DNA from: Clostridiales bacterium
Lineage (GTDB): Bacteria > Bacillota > Clostridia > Peptostreptococcales > Anaerovoracaceae
DNA length: 53,362 nt
NCBI GenBank assembly: GCA_022773945.1
Contig: JALFNS010000016.1
Coordinates: 1-53,362, forward strand
Reading direction: 5' to 3'
Shown in pieces: positions 1 through 8,634 of the stretch. Position 1 is the stretch's first letter, and each line of letters begins with the position of its first letter. The translations under genes and the position numbers were made by a program. The notes beneath the pieces were generated by a model. The model searched no databases. It was not told the origin of the DNA and saw only the letters and a list, made by a program, of their open reading frames with translations.

Positions 1-23
1 TAATCGAAATCGTCTATTTTCAT
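1..23 (-). CDS. 5' end of a divergent gene cut by the window edge
   Basis: Only the first seven codons are visible (M K I D D F D). They follow a good ribosome-binding site, AGGAG, 7 nt before the ATG, and a near-consensus promoter at 67-95. The start resembles QueA (S-adenosylmethionine:tRNA ribosyltransferase-isomerase), which often begins M-K-x-x-D-F-D and often sits near ruvB in Clostridia. Seven residues cannot establish identity, so the product is left open. Confidence 0.5.
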
Positions 24-66
24 CTTATTCTCCTAAATGCAAAACTCTGACAAACAGGCTCTGTAC

Positions 67-95
67 ATTATACGGTATTTCTCCTCTCACTGCAA
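67..95 (-). promoter_or_regulatory. promoter of the left-edge gene
   Basis: On the minus strand a TTGCAG -35 box (90-95) and a perfect TATAAT -10 box (67-72) are separated by 17 bp. The promoter fires away from ruvC, so the 1-148 region is a divergent promoter region. Confidence 0.65.
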
Positions 96-112
96 ATTAT
101 TCCCGTCCCCCG

Positions 113-142
113 TTTACAAACACTTGTTCGATATGGTATACT
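113..142 (+). promoter_or_regulatory. ruvC promoter with embedded LexA (SOS) box, predicted leaderless start
   Basis: The -35 is TTTACA/TTACAA (113-119) and the -10 is TATACT (137-142), with 17-18 bp between. The spacer holds CAAACACTTGTTCG (117-130). Its reverse complement CGAACAAGTGTTTG fits the Bacillus-type LexA box CGAAC-RNRY-GTTYG. The -10 ends 6 nt before the ruvC ATG and no Shine-Dalgarno sequence is present, so transcription probably starts at or next to the ATG. SOS control of ruvCAB is expected from the family, but here it is inferred from sequence. Confidence 0.7.
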
Positions 143-148
143 TGTCCC

Positions 149-664
149 ATGAAAATATTAGGAATCGACCCCGGTTACGCCATTCTCGGCTACGGGGTTA
201 TAGAGAAAACAGGAAACAGATTTATACCTTGCACCTACGGTTCTCTGACCACGCATAAGGATATGCCGATGCCGGACAGGCTCGAGCTCCTCTACGACGG
301 GCTGAGAGAGATAATCGTCAGCGAGGAGCCGGAGGTCGCCAGCATTGAAGAGCTCTATTTCAACAACAATGCCAAGACCGCCATTAACGTGGGACAGGCC
401 CGCGGCGTGGCCATGCTGGCCTGCATCAAATCCGGACTGGAGATTGCGGAATACACTCCTCTCCAGATAAAGCAGGCCCTGGTAGGTTACGGCAGAGCGG
501 ACAAGCATCAGGTGCAGATGATGGTGAAGACCATACTCAATCTGAAGGAGATACCTAAGCCCGATGATACGGCAGATGCCCTGGCGGCGGCCATCTGCCA
601 CGGTCACAGCTGCGGCAACCGGCTCAGAATGAGACAGATACAGGAGAAAGGAGCCCTTAGATGA
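149..664 (+). CDS. ruvC: Holliday junction resolvase RuvC
   Basis: RuvC is the endonuclease that cleaves Holliday junctions during recombination repair, working with the RuvAB branch migration motor. The 171-residue protein is full length. It begins with the typical G-I-D-P-G motif. The four catalytic acids are visible as D7, E67, D140 and D143 (in D-D-T-A-D-A-L). It is the first gene of ruvCAB: its TGA overlaps the ruvA ATG by 4 bp, implying translational coupling. The ATG at 149 has no ribosome-binding site and lies 6 nt after a -10 box, so a leaderless mRNA is likely. A LexA box in the promoter suggests DNA-damage induction. Confidence 0.97.
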   Translation: MKILGIDPGYAILGYGVIEKTGNRFIPCTYGSLTTHKDMPMPDRLELLYDGLREIIVSEEPEVASIEELYFNNNAKTAINVGQARGVAMLACIKSGLEIAEYTPLQIKQALVGYGRADKHQVQMMVKTILNLKEIPKPDDTADALAAAICHGHSCGNRLRMRQIQEKGALR

Positions 665-1254
665 TAGGCTTTTTAAGAGGAATCCTTGCTTCTAAAGGCA
701 ACGGATACATAGTAATAGACATAAACGGTGTGGGATGGCAGGTTACAGTTCCGCTCAACACGGAGGCCTACCTCAAGCCTGAGGGCAGTGAGGTTATGGT
801 GCACACAGCCATGGTCCTCCGGGAGGATGATGTAAGCCTCTACGGATTCTCCGGCGAAGGCGAGCTGGACACCTTCAGGAAGCTGACCTCCGTAACGGGA
901 GTCGGACCTAAGGCCGCCCTGTCCATTCTATCGTCCTTCTCTCTGGAGGAGCTTCATCAGGCAATAGTATTTCAGGACACCTCCGCCCTTACCCGGGCCA
1001 ACGGCATAGGCAAGAAGACGGCTGAGAGGATAGTTCTCGAGCTTAAGGACAAGTTCTCCCCTGAGGATATTTCAGGTGCGGGCGCACCTGCTCCTGCTGC
1101 GGCCTTTGCTTCGGATGCCCGAGGCGAGGCGCTCAATGCCCTCATGGCTCTGGGATACACAAGAGGAGAAGCCTCTGGAGCCCTCACAGGCATCAGAGAA
1201 CAGGACCTTACTTCAGAAGAATATATCAAGAGGGCTCTTAAAAACCTCTTCTAG
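661..1254 (+). CDS. ruvA: Holliday junction branch migration protein RuvA
   Basis: RuvA binds the four-way junction as a tetramer and loads the RuvB motor. The 197-residue length is normal. It starts M-I-G-F-L-R-G, as RuvA proteins do. The central helix-hairpin-helix DNA-binding segments include G-V-G-P-K-A-A and G-I-G-K-K-T-A-E-R. An alanine/proline-rich linker near residues 137-150 leads to the C-terminal RuvB-binding domain. It overlaps ruvC by 4 bp and is followed 14 bp later by ruvB. It ends in TAG, showing that TAG is an ordinary stop codon in this genome. Confidence 0.97.
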   Translation: MIGFLRGILASKGNGYIVIDINGVGWQVTVPLNTEAYLKPEGSEVMVHTAMVLREDDVSLYGFSGEGELDTFRKLTSVTGVGPKAALSILSSFSLEELHQAIVFQDTSALTRANGIGKKTAERIVLELKDKFSPEDISGAGAPAPAAAFASDARGEALNALMALGYTRGEASGALTGIREQDLTSEEYIKRALKNLF

Positions 1255-1268
1255 GGAGATTTCGGATT

Positions 1269-2282
1269 ATGGACTACAATGAAAGAATTACAGCAGCCGA
1301 ACTGGGCGAGAACGAAGAGCGAAGCGAATTCACACTCAGGCCCCAGACTCTTGACGATTACATCGGCCAGAAGAATGTGACCGACAATCTCAAGATATTC
1401 ATCAAGGCGGCGAAGCTCAGAGGTGAACCTCTGGATCACGTTCTCTTCTACGGCCCGCCCGGACTGGGCAAGACAACACTGGCCGGCATCATCGCCAACG
1501 AGATGGGTGTTGATATACGAATCACCTCAGGCCCGGCCATCGAGAGAGCCGGAGACCTGGCTGCCATACTTACAAACCTTAACGAGAACGATGTCCTCTT
1601 CATTGACGAGATACACAGACTCAACAGATCCGTCGAGGAGGTTCTCTACTCCGCCATGGAGGATTATGCTCTGGACATAGTCATAGGCAAGGGACCTTCC
1701 GCCCGCTCCATACGCCTTGATATAGCCAAATTCACCCTTATAGGGGCCACGACCAGAGCCGGGAGTCTGAGCGCACCGCTCCGCGACAGGTTCGGTGTCA
1801 GCTGTAAATTCGAGCTCTACAACAAGGAGGAGCTGGGTAAAATAATAAGGCGTACCGCAGGGCTGCTCAACGTCAGTGTTGATGAGGAATCCGTGGCAGA
1901 AATGGCAGGACGCTCCAGGGGAACACCAAGAGTGGCCAACCGCATTCTCAAGAGAGTGCGCGACTTCTCACAGGTCAAGGGCAACGGATCGATTGATTCA
2001 CAGATAACCCGGGAAGCGCTGGATGCACTGGGCGTTGATTATCTGGGTCTGGAGAATCTGGACCGGGAAATACTCAGAACGATTATCGAGCGATTCCACG
2101 GCGGTCCTGTGGGGATAGACACCCTGGCCGCATCGATAGGTGAAGAAAGAGTCACTATAGAAGATGTATATGAGCCTTATCTGATACAGGCCGGCCTGCT
2201 GGACAGAACCAAGAAAGGGCGCGTCGTATCAAGCCTGGCCTACAAGCATCTCGGTCTTGAATATCAGGAAGAACTGTTCTGA
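1269..2282 (+). CDS. ruvB: Holliday junction branch migration ATPase RuvB
   Basis: RuvB is the hexameric AAA+ motor that drives branch migration. The 337-residue protein has Walker [10 protein letters not shown] at about residues 62-70, Walker B L-F-I-D-E-I-H-R, sensor-1 G-A-T-T-R and a C-terminal winged-helix segment containing G-G-P-V-G-I-D-T-L. An AGGGAG ribosome-binding site precedes the ATG. It is the last gene of ruvCAB. The next gene, argR, has its own promoter about 40 bp downstream. Confidence 0.97.
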   Translation: MDYNERITAAELGENEERSEFTLRPQTLDDYIGQKNVTDNLKIFIKAAKLRGEPLDHVLFYGPPGLGKTTLAGIIANEMGVDIRITSGPAIERAGDLAAILTNLNENDVLFIDEIHRLNRSVEEVLYSAMEDYALDIVIGKGPSARSIRLDIAKFTLIGATTRAGSLSAPLRDRFGVSCKFELYNKEELGKIIRRTAGLLNVSVDEESVAEMAGRSRGTPRVANRILKRVRDFSQVKGNGSIDSQITREALDALGVDYLGLENLDREILRTIIERFHGGPVGIDTLAASIGEERVTIEDVYEPYLIQAGLLDRTKKGRVVSSLAYKHLGLEYQEELF

Positions 2283-2320
2283 TATTATTGTCTCGATATT
2301 GATAACTTTCAGTTTTTTGG

Positions 2321-2349
2321 TTGCACATATTTCCTTTTTATGGTAAAAT
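2321..2349 (+). promoter_or_regulatory. argR promoter (extended -10)
   Basis: TTGCAC (2321-2326) and TAAAAT (2344-2349) are separated by 17 bp, with a TG extension just before the -10 box. Transcription would start near 2356, about 50 nt before the argR ATG. The leader contains ATTC-type half sites (around 2374-2390) that faintly resemble ArgR operator halves; autoregulation is possible but not demonstrated by the sequence. Confidence 0.7.
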
Positions 2350-2403
2350 TTGCATACTGAAGTTATTGATATGTTATTCGCATATTCATTGGGGAGGAAG
2401 ACT

Positions 2404-2853
2404 ATGAGAATATCAAGACAAAACAAGATTCTGGAGCTGATAAGCCAGCATGAGATAGAAACTCAGGACAAACTGGCTGCCATGCTTAAGGATTACGGTT
2501 ACGAGGTCACGCAGGCCACCATATCCAGAGACATTAAAGAGCTCCAGCTCATCAAGGTTCTTTCGTCTACGGGACATTACAAATACTCGGTGTCAACTAA
2601 CAACGCCGGACCCGTATCCGAGAGATTCAAGGACATCTACAGGAAATCAATTACATCCATTGCGCAGTCAGGTAACATAGTGCTGCTGAAGGCACTGTCC
2701 GGATGCGGACCTGCCGCAGGAGAGGCGCTTGACTGTCTGGATTTGCCGCATGTTATCGGCTCCGTGGCCGGAGACAACACAATTCTTCTGGTTGTGGACG
2801 ATCCTGAGAACACACAGGAGGTCGTAGAGGAGCTTGAGAAAATGTATAAATAA
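2404..2853 (+). CDS. argR: arginine repressor ArgR/AhrC
   Basis: ArgR is the hexameric, arginine-sensing repressor of arginine biosynthesis and activator of catabolism. From the ATG at 2404, which follows GGGGAGG, the protein has 149 residues, the normal length. An upstream in-frame TTG at 2350 is unlikely because it lies at the transcription start region and lacks a ribosome-binding site. Residues 1-65 form the winged helix DNA-binding domain (with A-T-I-S-R-D-I-K-E-L). The C-terminal domain carries G-C-G-P-A-A-G and the D-N-T-I-L-L-V motif of the arginine pocket. recN follows 14 bp later, an argR-recN arrangement common in Bacillota. The ArcD-like and DDAH-like genes at 33-35 kb are possible targets. 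Confidence 0.95.
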   Translation: MRISRQNKILELISQHEIETQDKLAAMLKDYGYEVTQATISRDIKELQLIKVLSSTGHYKYSVSTNNAGPVSERFKDIYRKSITSIAQSGNIVLLKALSGCGPAAGEALDCLDLPHVIGSVAGDNTILLVVDDPENTQEVVEELEKMYK

Positions 2854-2867
2854 TAAGGAACATTTCC

Positions 2868-4508
2868 ATGATCAGACATATTGAAATCAGGAATTTTGCA
2901 ATTATTAAAGAGGTAGTACTGGACTTCCATGATGGTCTGAATATTATTACCGGAGAAACAGGTGCCGGTAAATCAATCGTAGTTGAAGCAGTGAGCCTGG
3001 CTCTTGGCAGCCGGGCGGACACTGCTTTTATTCGTTCGGGAGAAGATAAGGCCACCGTCCAGATGATAGCCGATTACAAAGGCGAGGAATACATTATTAC
3101 AAGAGAGCTTTCTTCCGGTGGCAGAAACATATGTCGTATTAACGACAGTATCGTTACCCTGGCCACACTTAAGGAGCTCTGCGCGAAGCTGGCCGACATT
3201 CACGGCCAGTATGACCACCAGTCTCTTCTCGACCCGGAGAGTCACATAAGTCTGGTGGACACCTACGAGAAGGATAAGATTTTGCCCCTCAAGGAAAAGG
3301 TCCGCACCTTATGGCAGGAATACAGAGATATCGGAGATCGCCTGGCCGGGCTCAGAAAGGATCTGGCAGAAAGCAACCATCAGAGAGACTTCATGGCCTT
3401 CGAGCTGGAAGAGATTCGAAATGCCGCTCTCATACCGGGAGAGGAGGAGGAGCTGCAGGACAGAATCTCTCTCCTCAGAAACAGCGAGAATATCTACTCC
3501 AATCTGTCCGGGGCGTACCATGCCGCCACTGAATCAGAGGGCGCACTTCTCGACGGACTCAAGCAGATTTCAACAATGCTGGCGGATACGGCACCTTATT
3601 CCAATGCTCTGAACCGGCTGAGCATGCGTGCTGATGAGCTCTATTACGAGTTTGAGGATATATGCACCGAAATCCGCAGAAGCCGCGACGAAGCCGTCTT
3701 TTCTCCGGAGGAGCTGGACTGTGCCATAGCCAGGGAAGAGGAGATTTCACGACTCAGGAAGAAACACGGCAAGACCGTTGAAGAGCTTCTGGAATACGCT
3801 GACAGCTTGGAGGAAAGCCTTTCACAGATCGACAATGCGGACGAAATGGAGGCCGTTCTTCAGAAGGAGCTTGAAGCTTCCCGCGATAAGCTGTACGCCG
3901 CAAGTATAGAGCTGAGCAACCGGCGAAAGCAGGCCGCTTCCATGCTGGAGAAACTCATATCTGAAGAGCTTCATCAGCTCAACTTCGGAGATGCGAAATT
4001 TCTCATAGATTTCAAATCAACTCTTGACGGTGATTCGGAAGCCTTCTCACCTGAAGGAACGGACAAGGTTGAATTTCTTATATCCACCAACAAGGGAGAA
4101 CCTCTGAAGCCTCTGAGCAAAATCGCCTCCGGCGGTGAAATGTCCAGGATAATGCTGGCCTTCAAAAAAATAGTAGGCGATTACGATGAAATACCTACGA
4201 TGATTTTTGACGAAATTGACAGCGGCATCAGCGGCATAGCCGCCTCTGTCGTAGGCAGGAAGCTGCAGGAGATTTCCTCAGGGCATCAGATAATATGCAT
4301 CACTCATCTTCCTCAGATAGCCGCCTGCGGCAGCAGCAACTACCGCATATCCAAGCATACCGAAGGTGACATGACCTTCACTACGGTGGATTATCTGAGC
4401 CATGAGGAGAAGATTTCCGAGATTGCCAGACTGCTGGGAGGAGAAAACATCACCGAAACCACAATGGCTTCAGCGGGAGAGCTTGTTGCATCCTCGGAAG
4501 CCCGGTGA
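2868..4508 (+). CDS. recN: DNA repair protein RecN
   Basis: RecN is an SMC-like ATPase recruited early to double-strand breaks. The 546-residue protein has an N-terminal Walker A G-E-T-G-A-G-K-S (residues 29-36), a long central coiled coil of roughly 160-360, the ABC signature around S-G-G-E-M-S-R, and Walker B M-I-F-D-E-I-D-S-G-I-S-G near the C-terminus. The length is normal. It is co-transcribed with argR (14-bp gap) and ends at a strong bidirectional terminator facing the ispH-rpsA gene. Confidence 0.96.
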   Translation: MIRHIEIRNFAIIKEVVLDFHDGLNIITGETGAGKSIVVEAVSLALGSRADTAFIRSGEDKATVQMIADYKGEEYIITRELSSGGRNICRINDSIVTLATLKELCAKLADIHGQYDHQSLLDPESHISLVDTYEKDKILPLKEKVRTLWQEYRDIGDRLAGLRKDLAESNHQRDFMAFELEEIRNAALIPGEEEELQDRISLLRNSENIYSNLSGAYHAATESEGALLDGLKQISTMLADTAPYSNALNRLSMRADELYYEFEDICTEIRRSRDEAVFSPEELDCAIAREEEISRLRKKHGKTVEELLEYADSLEESLSQIDNADEMEAVLQKELEASRDKLYAASIELSNRRKQAASMLEKLISEELHQLNFGDAKFLIDFKSTLDGDSEAFSPEGTDKVEFLISTNKGEPLKPLSKIASGGEMSRIMLAFKKIVGDYDEIPTMIFDEIDSGISGIAASVVGRKLQEISSGHQIICITHLPQIAACGSSNYRISKHTEGDMTFTTVDYLSHEEKISEIARLLGGENITETTMASAGELVASSEAR

Positions 4509-4533
4509 CAATACATTATCAGAAACAAAAAAT

Positions 4534-4560
4534 CCGCTGCCGGATCAGTTCCGGCAGCGG
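4534..4560. terminator. bidirectional intrinsic terminator between recN and ispH-rpsA
   Basis: An 11-bp perfect stem (CCGCTGCCGGA, 4534-4544, pairing with 4550-4560) has a 5-nt loop. It is flanked by an A-run on the left (4527-4532) and TATTTTTATT on the right, so it can terminate both converging transcripts. Confidence 0.9.
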
Positions 4561-4576
4561 TATTTTTATTATTGTC

Positions 4577-6583
4577 TTATTCTTCTGTTGCTTCTTCAGC
4601 TTCTGCTTCAGCCTCCGGTGCAGCCTGCTCTTCTGCTGCAGGGTCCAGAGTTTCTCTGATGCTCAAGCTGATTCTCTTTCTGTCCTTATCGATCTCGAGA
4701 ATCTTAGCCTTGACAACCTGTCCCACTGAAAGCTCATCAGCGATGTTGCCGACTCTCTTGTGAGCAACCTCTGAGATGTGAACCAGTCCGTCAAGTCCCG
4801 GCTCCAGCTCAACGAAAGCACCGTACTCCTTGATCTGGAGAATTCTGCCCTCGATAACCTGTCCAACCTCATACTTCTCATCGATGATGCTCCAAGGCTC
4901 AGGTGTAGTCTGCTTCAGACCCAGTGAAATCTTGCCCTTCTCCGCATTCATGGAGAGAACCTTAACATTGATCTTGTCGCCAATGCTGAGGACTTCCTGA
5001 GGGTGCTTGAGCTTGCCCCATGAAATCTCTGAGATATGAAGGAGTCCGTCGATTCCGCCGATATCTACGAATGCGCCGTAGTCAGTGAATCTCATTACAG
5101 TACCTTCAACAATGTCGCCTACGTTCAGCTTCTCCCAGATCTCTGCGATAAGCTTTTCTCTCTCCTCGTTGAGGAACATCTTGTGTGAGAATACTGCTCT
5201 GTTTCTTCTCTGGTCAACTCTGGAAACTCTTACTTCCATAGTCTGTCCAACGAATTCTTCTGCGTTCTCAACATAGTGATCCGAAAGCTGTGAGAGTGGA
5301 ATAAATCCGTAAACTTCCTTGTACTCAGCAATAACTCCGCCGTTTACTGTTCTCGTAACCTTAACTTCCAGAACAGTTTTATCTTCAAGTGCCTTGACGA
5401 TTTCTCCCCAGTTGGCACTGATTTCTAACTTCTTCTTGGAAAGTAAGATTCCTCCATCAACATCATCGGTCTTGATAACCTTCGCCTGTACTTCGTCGTC
5501 AACTTTAAATACGTCAGCTAAAGTCTGGCCTTCTTCAAGACTTACTTCATTGATTGGAAGAATTCCGTCTTTCTTGCATCCTAAATTGACAATTACTTCT
5601 CCGTCGTTGACCTGATGTACTTTACCGGTAACAACCTCTCCGTTTCTCGGTAATCTGAGGGACTTATCAATATCCTCCATCAGATCATCCATAGTTAATT
5701 CTTTTTCAAGTGTAACTTCACTCATGCTGGCAATAACCTCCTTAATTGTGCATTCTGGTGTCGATGCACCAGCCGCCACGCCTATTTTATTATATTTTTC
5801 CAAGTGGTGCAACGGTAAATCTTCAATATTTGAAACAAAAACAGAATGAGGGCAGTATTTTTGAGCAATTTCATATAATTTGCGGCTGTTTGAGCTGTTT
5901 TTTCCCCCTATAACAACCATGGCGTCGCATTCTCCCGCCAGCTCGGCGCAAGCTTTCTGGCGTTCCTCTGTAGCATGACATATGGTGTTGTGGAGAACAT
6001 AATCCATCCCTGCCAGCTCCCTCTCGACCTCTTCAACTGTCTCATTTTTAAGAGTTGTCTGTGTTACCGCCAGCAGCCCCTCGCGAAAATATTCAGCTCC
6101 CATTTCATCCAGCAAAGCCTTCATCTCATTGCCTCCCGATACTATGAGAGCCTCCCTGCGGCACCAGCCTGCAATACCCCTTACCTCCGGATGATTTCTG
6201 TCGCCTATTATGAGCACCCGCCTTCTCTCCTCACAGGCAACCAGGCGGTGAATTTTATCGACAAAGGGACAGGTGGCATCTGTAATATTAATACCCAGAG
6301 ATTCGCATCTCTCGTAAACACTTCTTCCTTCGCCGTGAGATCGTATTATAAGTCTCACCTTCTCCTCCCCGCCTGCTTCCAGAGCCTCATCGGGCGAAGA
6401 TACGGCCGTGACACCCTTCCTTTTAAGGTCCTCCGTCACCGTCTCGTTGTGAATCAGCGGTCCCAGGGTGAAGACTCTCTCCTCTCCCCCGGCAGCATTC
6501 TCGGCAACCTCCACTGCTCTTCTTACCCCGAAGCAAAAGCCGGAGTTCTCGGCTCTGATTATTTCCTTACAGTTCTCCTTCAT
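4577..6583 (-). CDS. ispH: IspH (HMBPP reductase) fused to ribosomal protein S1-type domains
   Basis: This is a bifunctional protein of 668 residues. Residues 1-285 are IspH, the iron-sulfur enzyme that makes IPP and DMAPP in the last step of the MEP isoprenoid pathway. Cluster ligands C17, C105 and C202 are present, as are H45 in P-L-I-H-N-E, the H-P-E-V motif and S-S-N-S. Residues 314-643 contain four S1 RNA-binding repeats (about 314-383, 400-470, 487-557, 573-643), followed by an acidic Ala/Glu tail. The fusion is known in Clostridia, where it supplies an S1-like protein. Its start overlaps rarA by 17 bp, so it is probably translated from the kinase-regulator-rarA transcript. A terminator follows. 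Confidence 0.95.
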   Translation of the reverse strand: MKENCKEIIRAENSGFCFGVRRAVEVAENAAGGEERVFTLGPLIHNETVTEDLKRKGVTAVSSPDEALEAGGEEKVRLIIRSHGEGRSVYERCESLGINITDATCPFVDKIHRLVACEERRRVLIIGDRNHPEVRGIAGWCRREALIVSGGNEMKALLDEMGAEYFREGLLAVTQTTLKNETVEEVERELAGMDYVLHNTICHATEERQKACAELAGECDAMVVIGGKNSSNSRKLYEIAQKYCPHSVFVSNIEDLPLHHLEKYNKIGVAAGASTPECTIKEVIASMSEVTLEKELTMDDLMEDIDKSLRLPRNGEVVTGKVHQVNDGEVIVNLGCKKDGILPINEVSLEEGQTLADVFKVDDEVQAKVIKTDDVDGGILLSKKKLEISANWGEIVKALEDKTVLEVKVTRTVNGGVIAEYKEVYGFIPLSQLSDHYVENAEEFVGQTMEVRVSRVDQRRNRAVFSHKMFLNEEREKLIAEIWEKLNVGDIVEGTVMRFTDYGAFVDIGGIDGLLHISEISWGKLKHPQEVLSIGDKINVKVLSMNAEKGKISLGLKQTTPEPWSIIDEKYEVGQVIEGRILQIKEYGAFVELEPGLDGLVHISEVAHKRVGNIADELSVGQVVKAKILEIDKDRKRISLSIRETLDPAAEEQAAPEAEAEAEEATEE

Positions 6584-7862
6584 CTATCTTTTTCAGCTCC
6601 TCCAGATACTTTTTAAATGAAGCCTCGCTTCCGTTCGCCGTAGGTTCGTAATAGACAGTCCCTTCCCTGTAGAGATTGTCCGGCAGGTACTGCTGAGTCA
6701 CATATCCGCCGTAGGCGTGAGGATACTTGTAGCCTTTGCCCCTTCCCAGCTTCTCCGCACCGCCGTAGTGCGCATCCTTCAGATGATCCGGAACGTCGTC
6801 TATCTTACGCGAGTGCAAATCCTTTATCGCCGCCTTGATGGCCTCGTTGGCCGAATTGGATTTAGGACACGAAGCCATGAGCACCGTGGCATGGGCCAGA
6901 GGTATCTGAGCCTCCGGGAAGCCTATCATCTGAGCCGCCTGAACGCAGGATGTGACTATGCTTATTGCATTGGGATAAGCCATTCCCACGTCCTCGCTGG
7001 CCATTACCATGAGGCGCCGGCCTATCATCATTTCGTCGGCTCCTCCCTCGATAAGCCGTGCCAGATAGTGCACAGCAGCCTGAGGGTCCGAGCCTCTCAC
7101 GGATTTCTGCAGAGCACTGAGGAGGTTGTACTTGTCCTCCTCCTTGTCGTAGAAGGTGGTCTGCTTCTGCATTGCTTCCGCTACCATGTCCATGTCAATG
7201 TGCCCTTCTCCGCCTGACATATCAGTGTTGTCCACTATAAATCCCAGGGCATCGAGAGCCACCCTGCAGTCGCCGCCGGACATGGAAGCCAGCGTCCTGA
7301 GAGCATTCTCCTCGCATACTATGTTCAGTCCTCCGAAGCCCTTCTCTCTGTCACGCAAAGTCCTCTCGAGTATCGTCAAGATTTCATCCGTCTCAAGGCG
7401 CCTGAATTCATATATGTTTCTCACCCTGCTCAGAACCGCTTTGTTAATTGAGAAATAGGGGTTTTCCGTCGTGCTTCCTATAAATTTGATTACGCCCTCT
7501 TCTATTGTCTTGAGGAGGGAATCCTGCTGCAGCTTGTTCCACCGGTGAACCTCGTCAACATAGAGAAACGTGGTCTCCTTAAGAAGTCCGTAGAACCTGT
7601 CCGATGCGTTGGACAGTATCTCCTTGAGCTCCTTGGTTCCCGTAACCGATGCGTTTATCTCCACGAAGTTGCTGTCCATCTCCCGCGCTATTATTCTGGC
7701 CAGCGTCGTCTTCCCCGTTCCGCTCGGACCGAAGAACACGGCCGATTCGAAGGTTCCCTTCCTGATGGAATTATAAAACAGAGAGCCTTCATACATGAAG
7801 TGCTTCTGTCCCACGAAGTCCTCAAGCCTGTCGGGTCTCATTCTCGTCGAAAGTGGTATCAT
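6567..7862 (-). CDS. rarA: replication-associated recombination AAA+ ATPase RarA (MgsA)
   Basis: RarA acts at stalled replication forks with single-strand binding protein. The 431-residue protein has R-P-x-x-L-x-D-F-V-G-Q at the N-terminus, Walker A G-P-S-G-T-G-K-T-T (45-53), Walker B L-Y-V-D-E-V-H-R with the RarA-typical W/F-N-K-x-Q-Q-D, sensor-1 G-S-T-T-E-N-P-Y-F and the C-terminal tetramerisation region with H-A-Y-G-G-Y-V. The ATG follows GGGAAGGAG one base after the response-regulator stop. It overlaps ispH-rpsA by 17 bp at its 3' end, so it is inside a four-gene operon. Confidence 0.95.
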   Translation of the reverse strand: MIPLSTRMRPDRLEDFVGQKHFMYEGSLFYNSIRKGTFESAVFFGPSGTGKTTLARIIAREMDSNFVEINASVTGTKELKEILSNASDRFYGLLKETTFLYVDEVHRWNKLQQDSLLKTIEEGVIKFIGSTTENPYFSINKAVLSRVRNIYEFRRLETDEILTILERTLRDREKGFGGLNIVCEENALRTLASMSGGDCRVALDALGFIVDNTDMSGGEGHIDMDMVAEAMQKQTTFYDKEEDKYNLLSALQKSVRGSDPQAAVHYLARLIEGGADEMMIGRRLMVMASEDVGMAYPNAISIVTSCVQAAQMIGFPEAQIPLAHATVLMASCPKSNSANEAIKAAIKDLHSRKIDDVPDHLKDAHYGGAEKLGRGKGYKYPHAYGGYVTQQYLPDNLYREGTVYYEPTANGSEASFKKYLEELKKIDEGEL

Positions 7863-7863
7863 C

Positions 7864-8634
7864 CTATCTCCTTCCCTTCGCTTCTATTCTGAAACACAGC
7901 TTGTCAGTGAAGCTGTGTGTGTTCGTTTCCGCAGATTCCATTATAACAGAGGATCCGCAGGCAGCACCCATCAGTTCACAGATTTCTGCCGAAACAATAC
8001 TGTAAAACGATCTTCTGCCCTGCTCCACCAGACTGACATTATCCCTCCTGCGCATCAGCGTATGCTCCAGCGGAGTGAATGCATCGTATACAACGGCGTC
8101 GACGGAATCCCCGTGCAGGAATACAGCTATATCTCTGGGGCCTTTGCCCGCATACTTCTTGATAACGGAAGACAGGTCCTTCTTTATTCCTGACTCCAGC
8201 TGCCTTCTCTCTTCCGGAGGCAGGTCGGTATTTTCAGGTCTCATCTGCCTGATTTCACCGGCACACTTGAGAAGACACTCTTCAAGCTCACTGAGCACTA
8301 TCGGCTTGATAATATATTTGACTATGCCGATTTCCACTGTGTCCAGTATCGTCTGCATCTCATTGACCGTGGAGGTTATTATGATCTTGGCCATAGGATG
8401 CCCTTTTCTTATCTGCTGAATCATCTCCAGCCCGTCCATGCGCGGCATTATCAGGTCTGCTATTATTATATCCGGATTTATATCGTCAACCATATCCATT
8501 GCCTCAGCTCCGTCAGATGCAGTGAACACTCTGGCCCTTCTTGACAGGAACTTTCTCAGCTCGTTTCGTGTTTCCTCCTCATCTTCAACGTAAAGTACCG
8601 TCAGACCCTGCAGATATGTTCTGTCGTCAGTCAT
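7864..8634 (-). CDS. response regulator: REC domain plus MpsC/DUF2294-like output domain
   Basis: Residues 10-125 form a receiver domain: acidic E17/D18, phospho-acceptor D60 in I-A-D-L-I-M-P-R-M-D-G, T87/S88 and K110. Residues about 146-252 (G-K-G-P-R-D-I, T-P-L-E, and a late C-G-S-S-V region) resemble DUF2294/MpsC rather than any DNA-binding output domain; this assignment is from memory of the family pattern. The ATG at 8634 is preferred over 8643 because GGAGG is 2 nt from the first ATG but 11 nt from the second. It overlaps the kinase gene by 8 bp, so the two surely form a pair. How it signals is unknown. Confidence 0.85.
   Translation of the reverse strand: MTDDRTYLQGLTVLYVEDEEETRNELRKFLSRRARVFTASDGAEAMDMVDDINPDIIIADLIMPRMDGLEMIQQIRKGHPMAKIIITSTVNEMQTILDTVEIGIVKYIIKPIVLSELEECLLKCAGEIRQMRPENTDLPPEERRQLESGIKKDLSSVIKKYAGKGPRDIAVFLHGDSVDAVVYDAFTPLEHTLMRRRDNVSLVEQGRRSFYSIVSAEICELMGAACGSSVIMESAETNTHSFTDKLCFRIEAKGRR

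Noticed and set aside
2374-2390. ArgR operator in the argR leader
   Set aside because: Only loose ATTC half sites are visible, without the symmetric ARG box, so it is mentioned only as a possibility.
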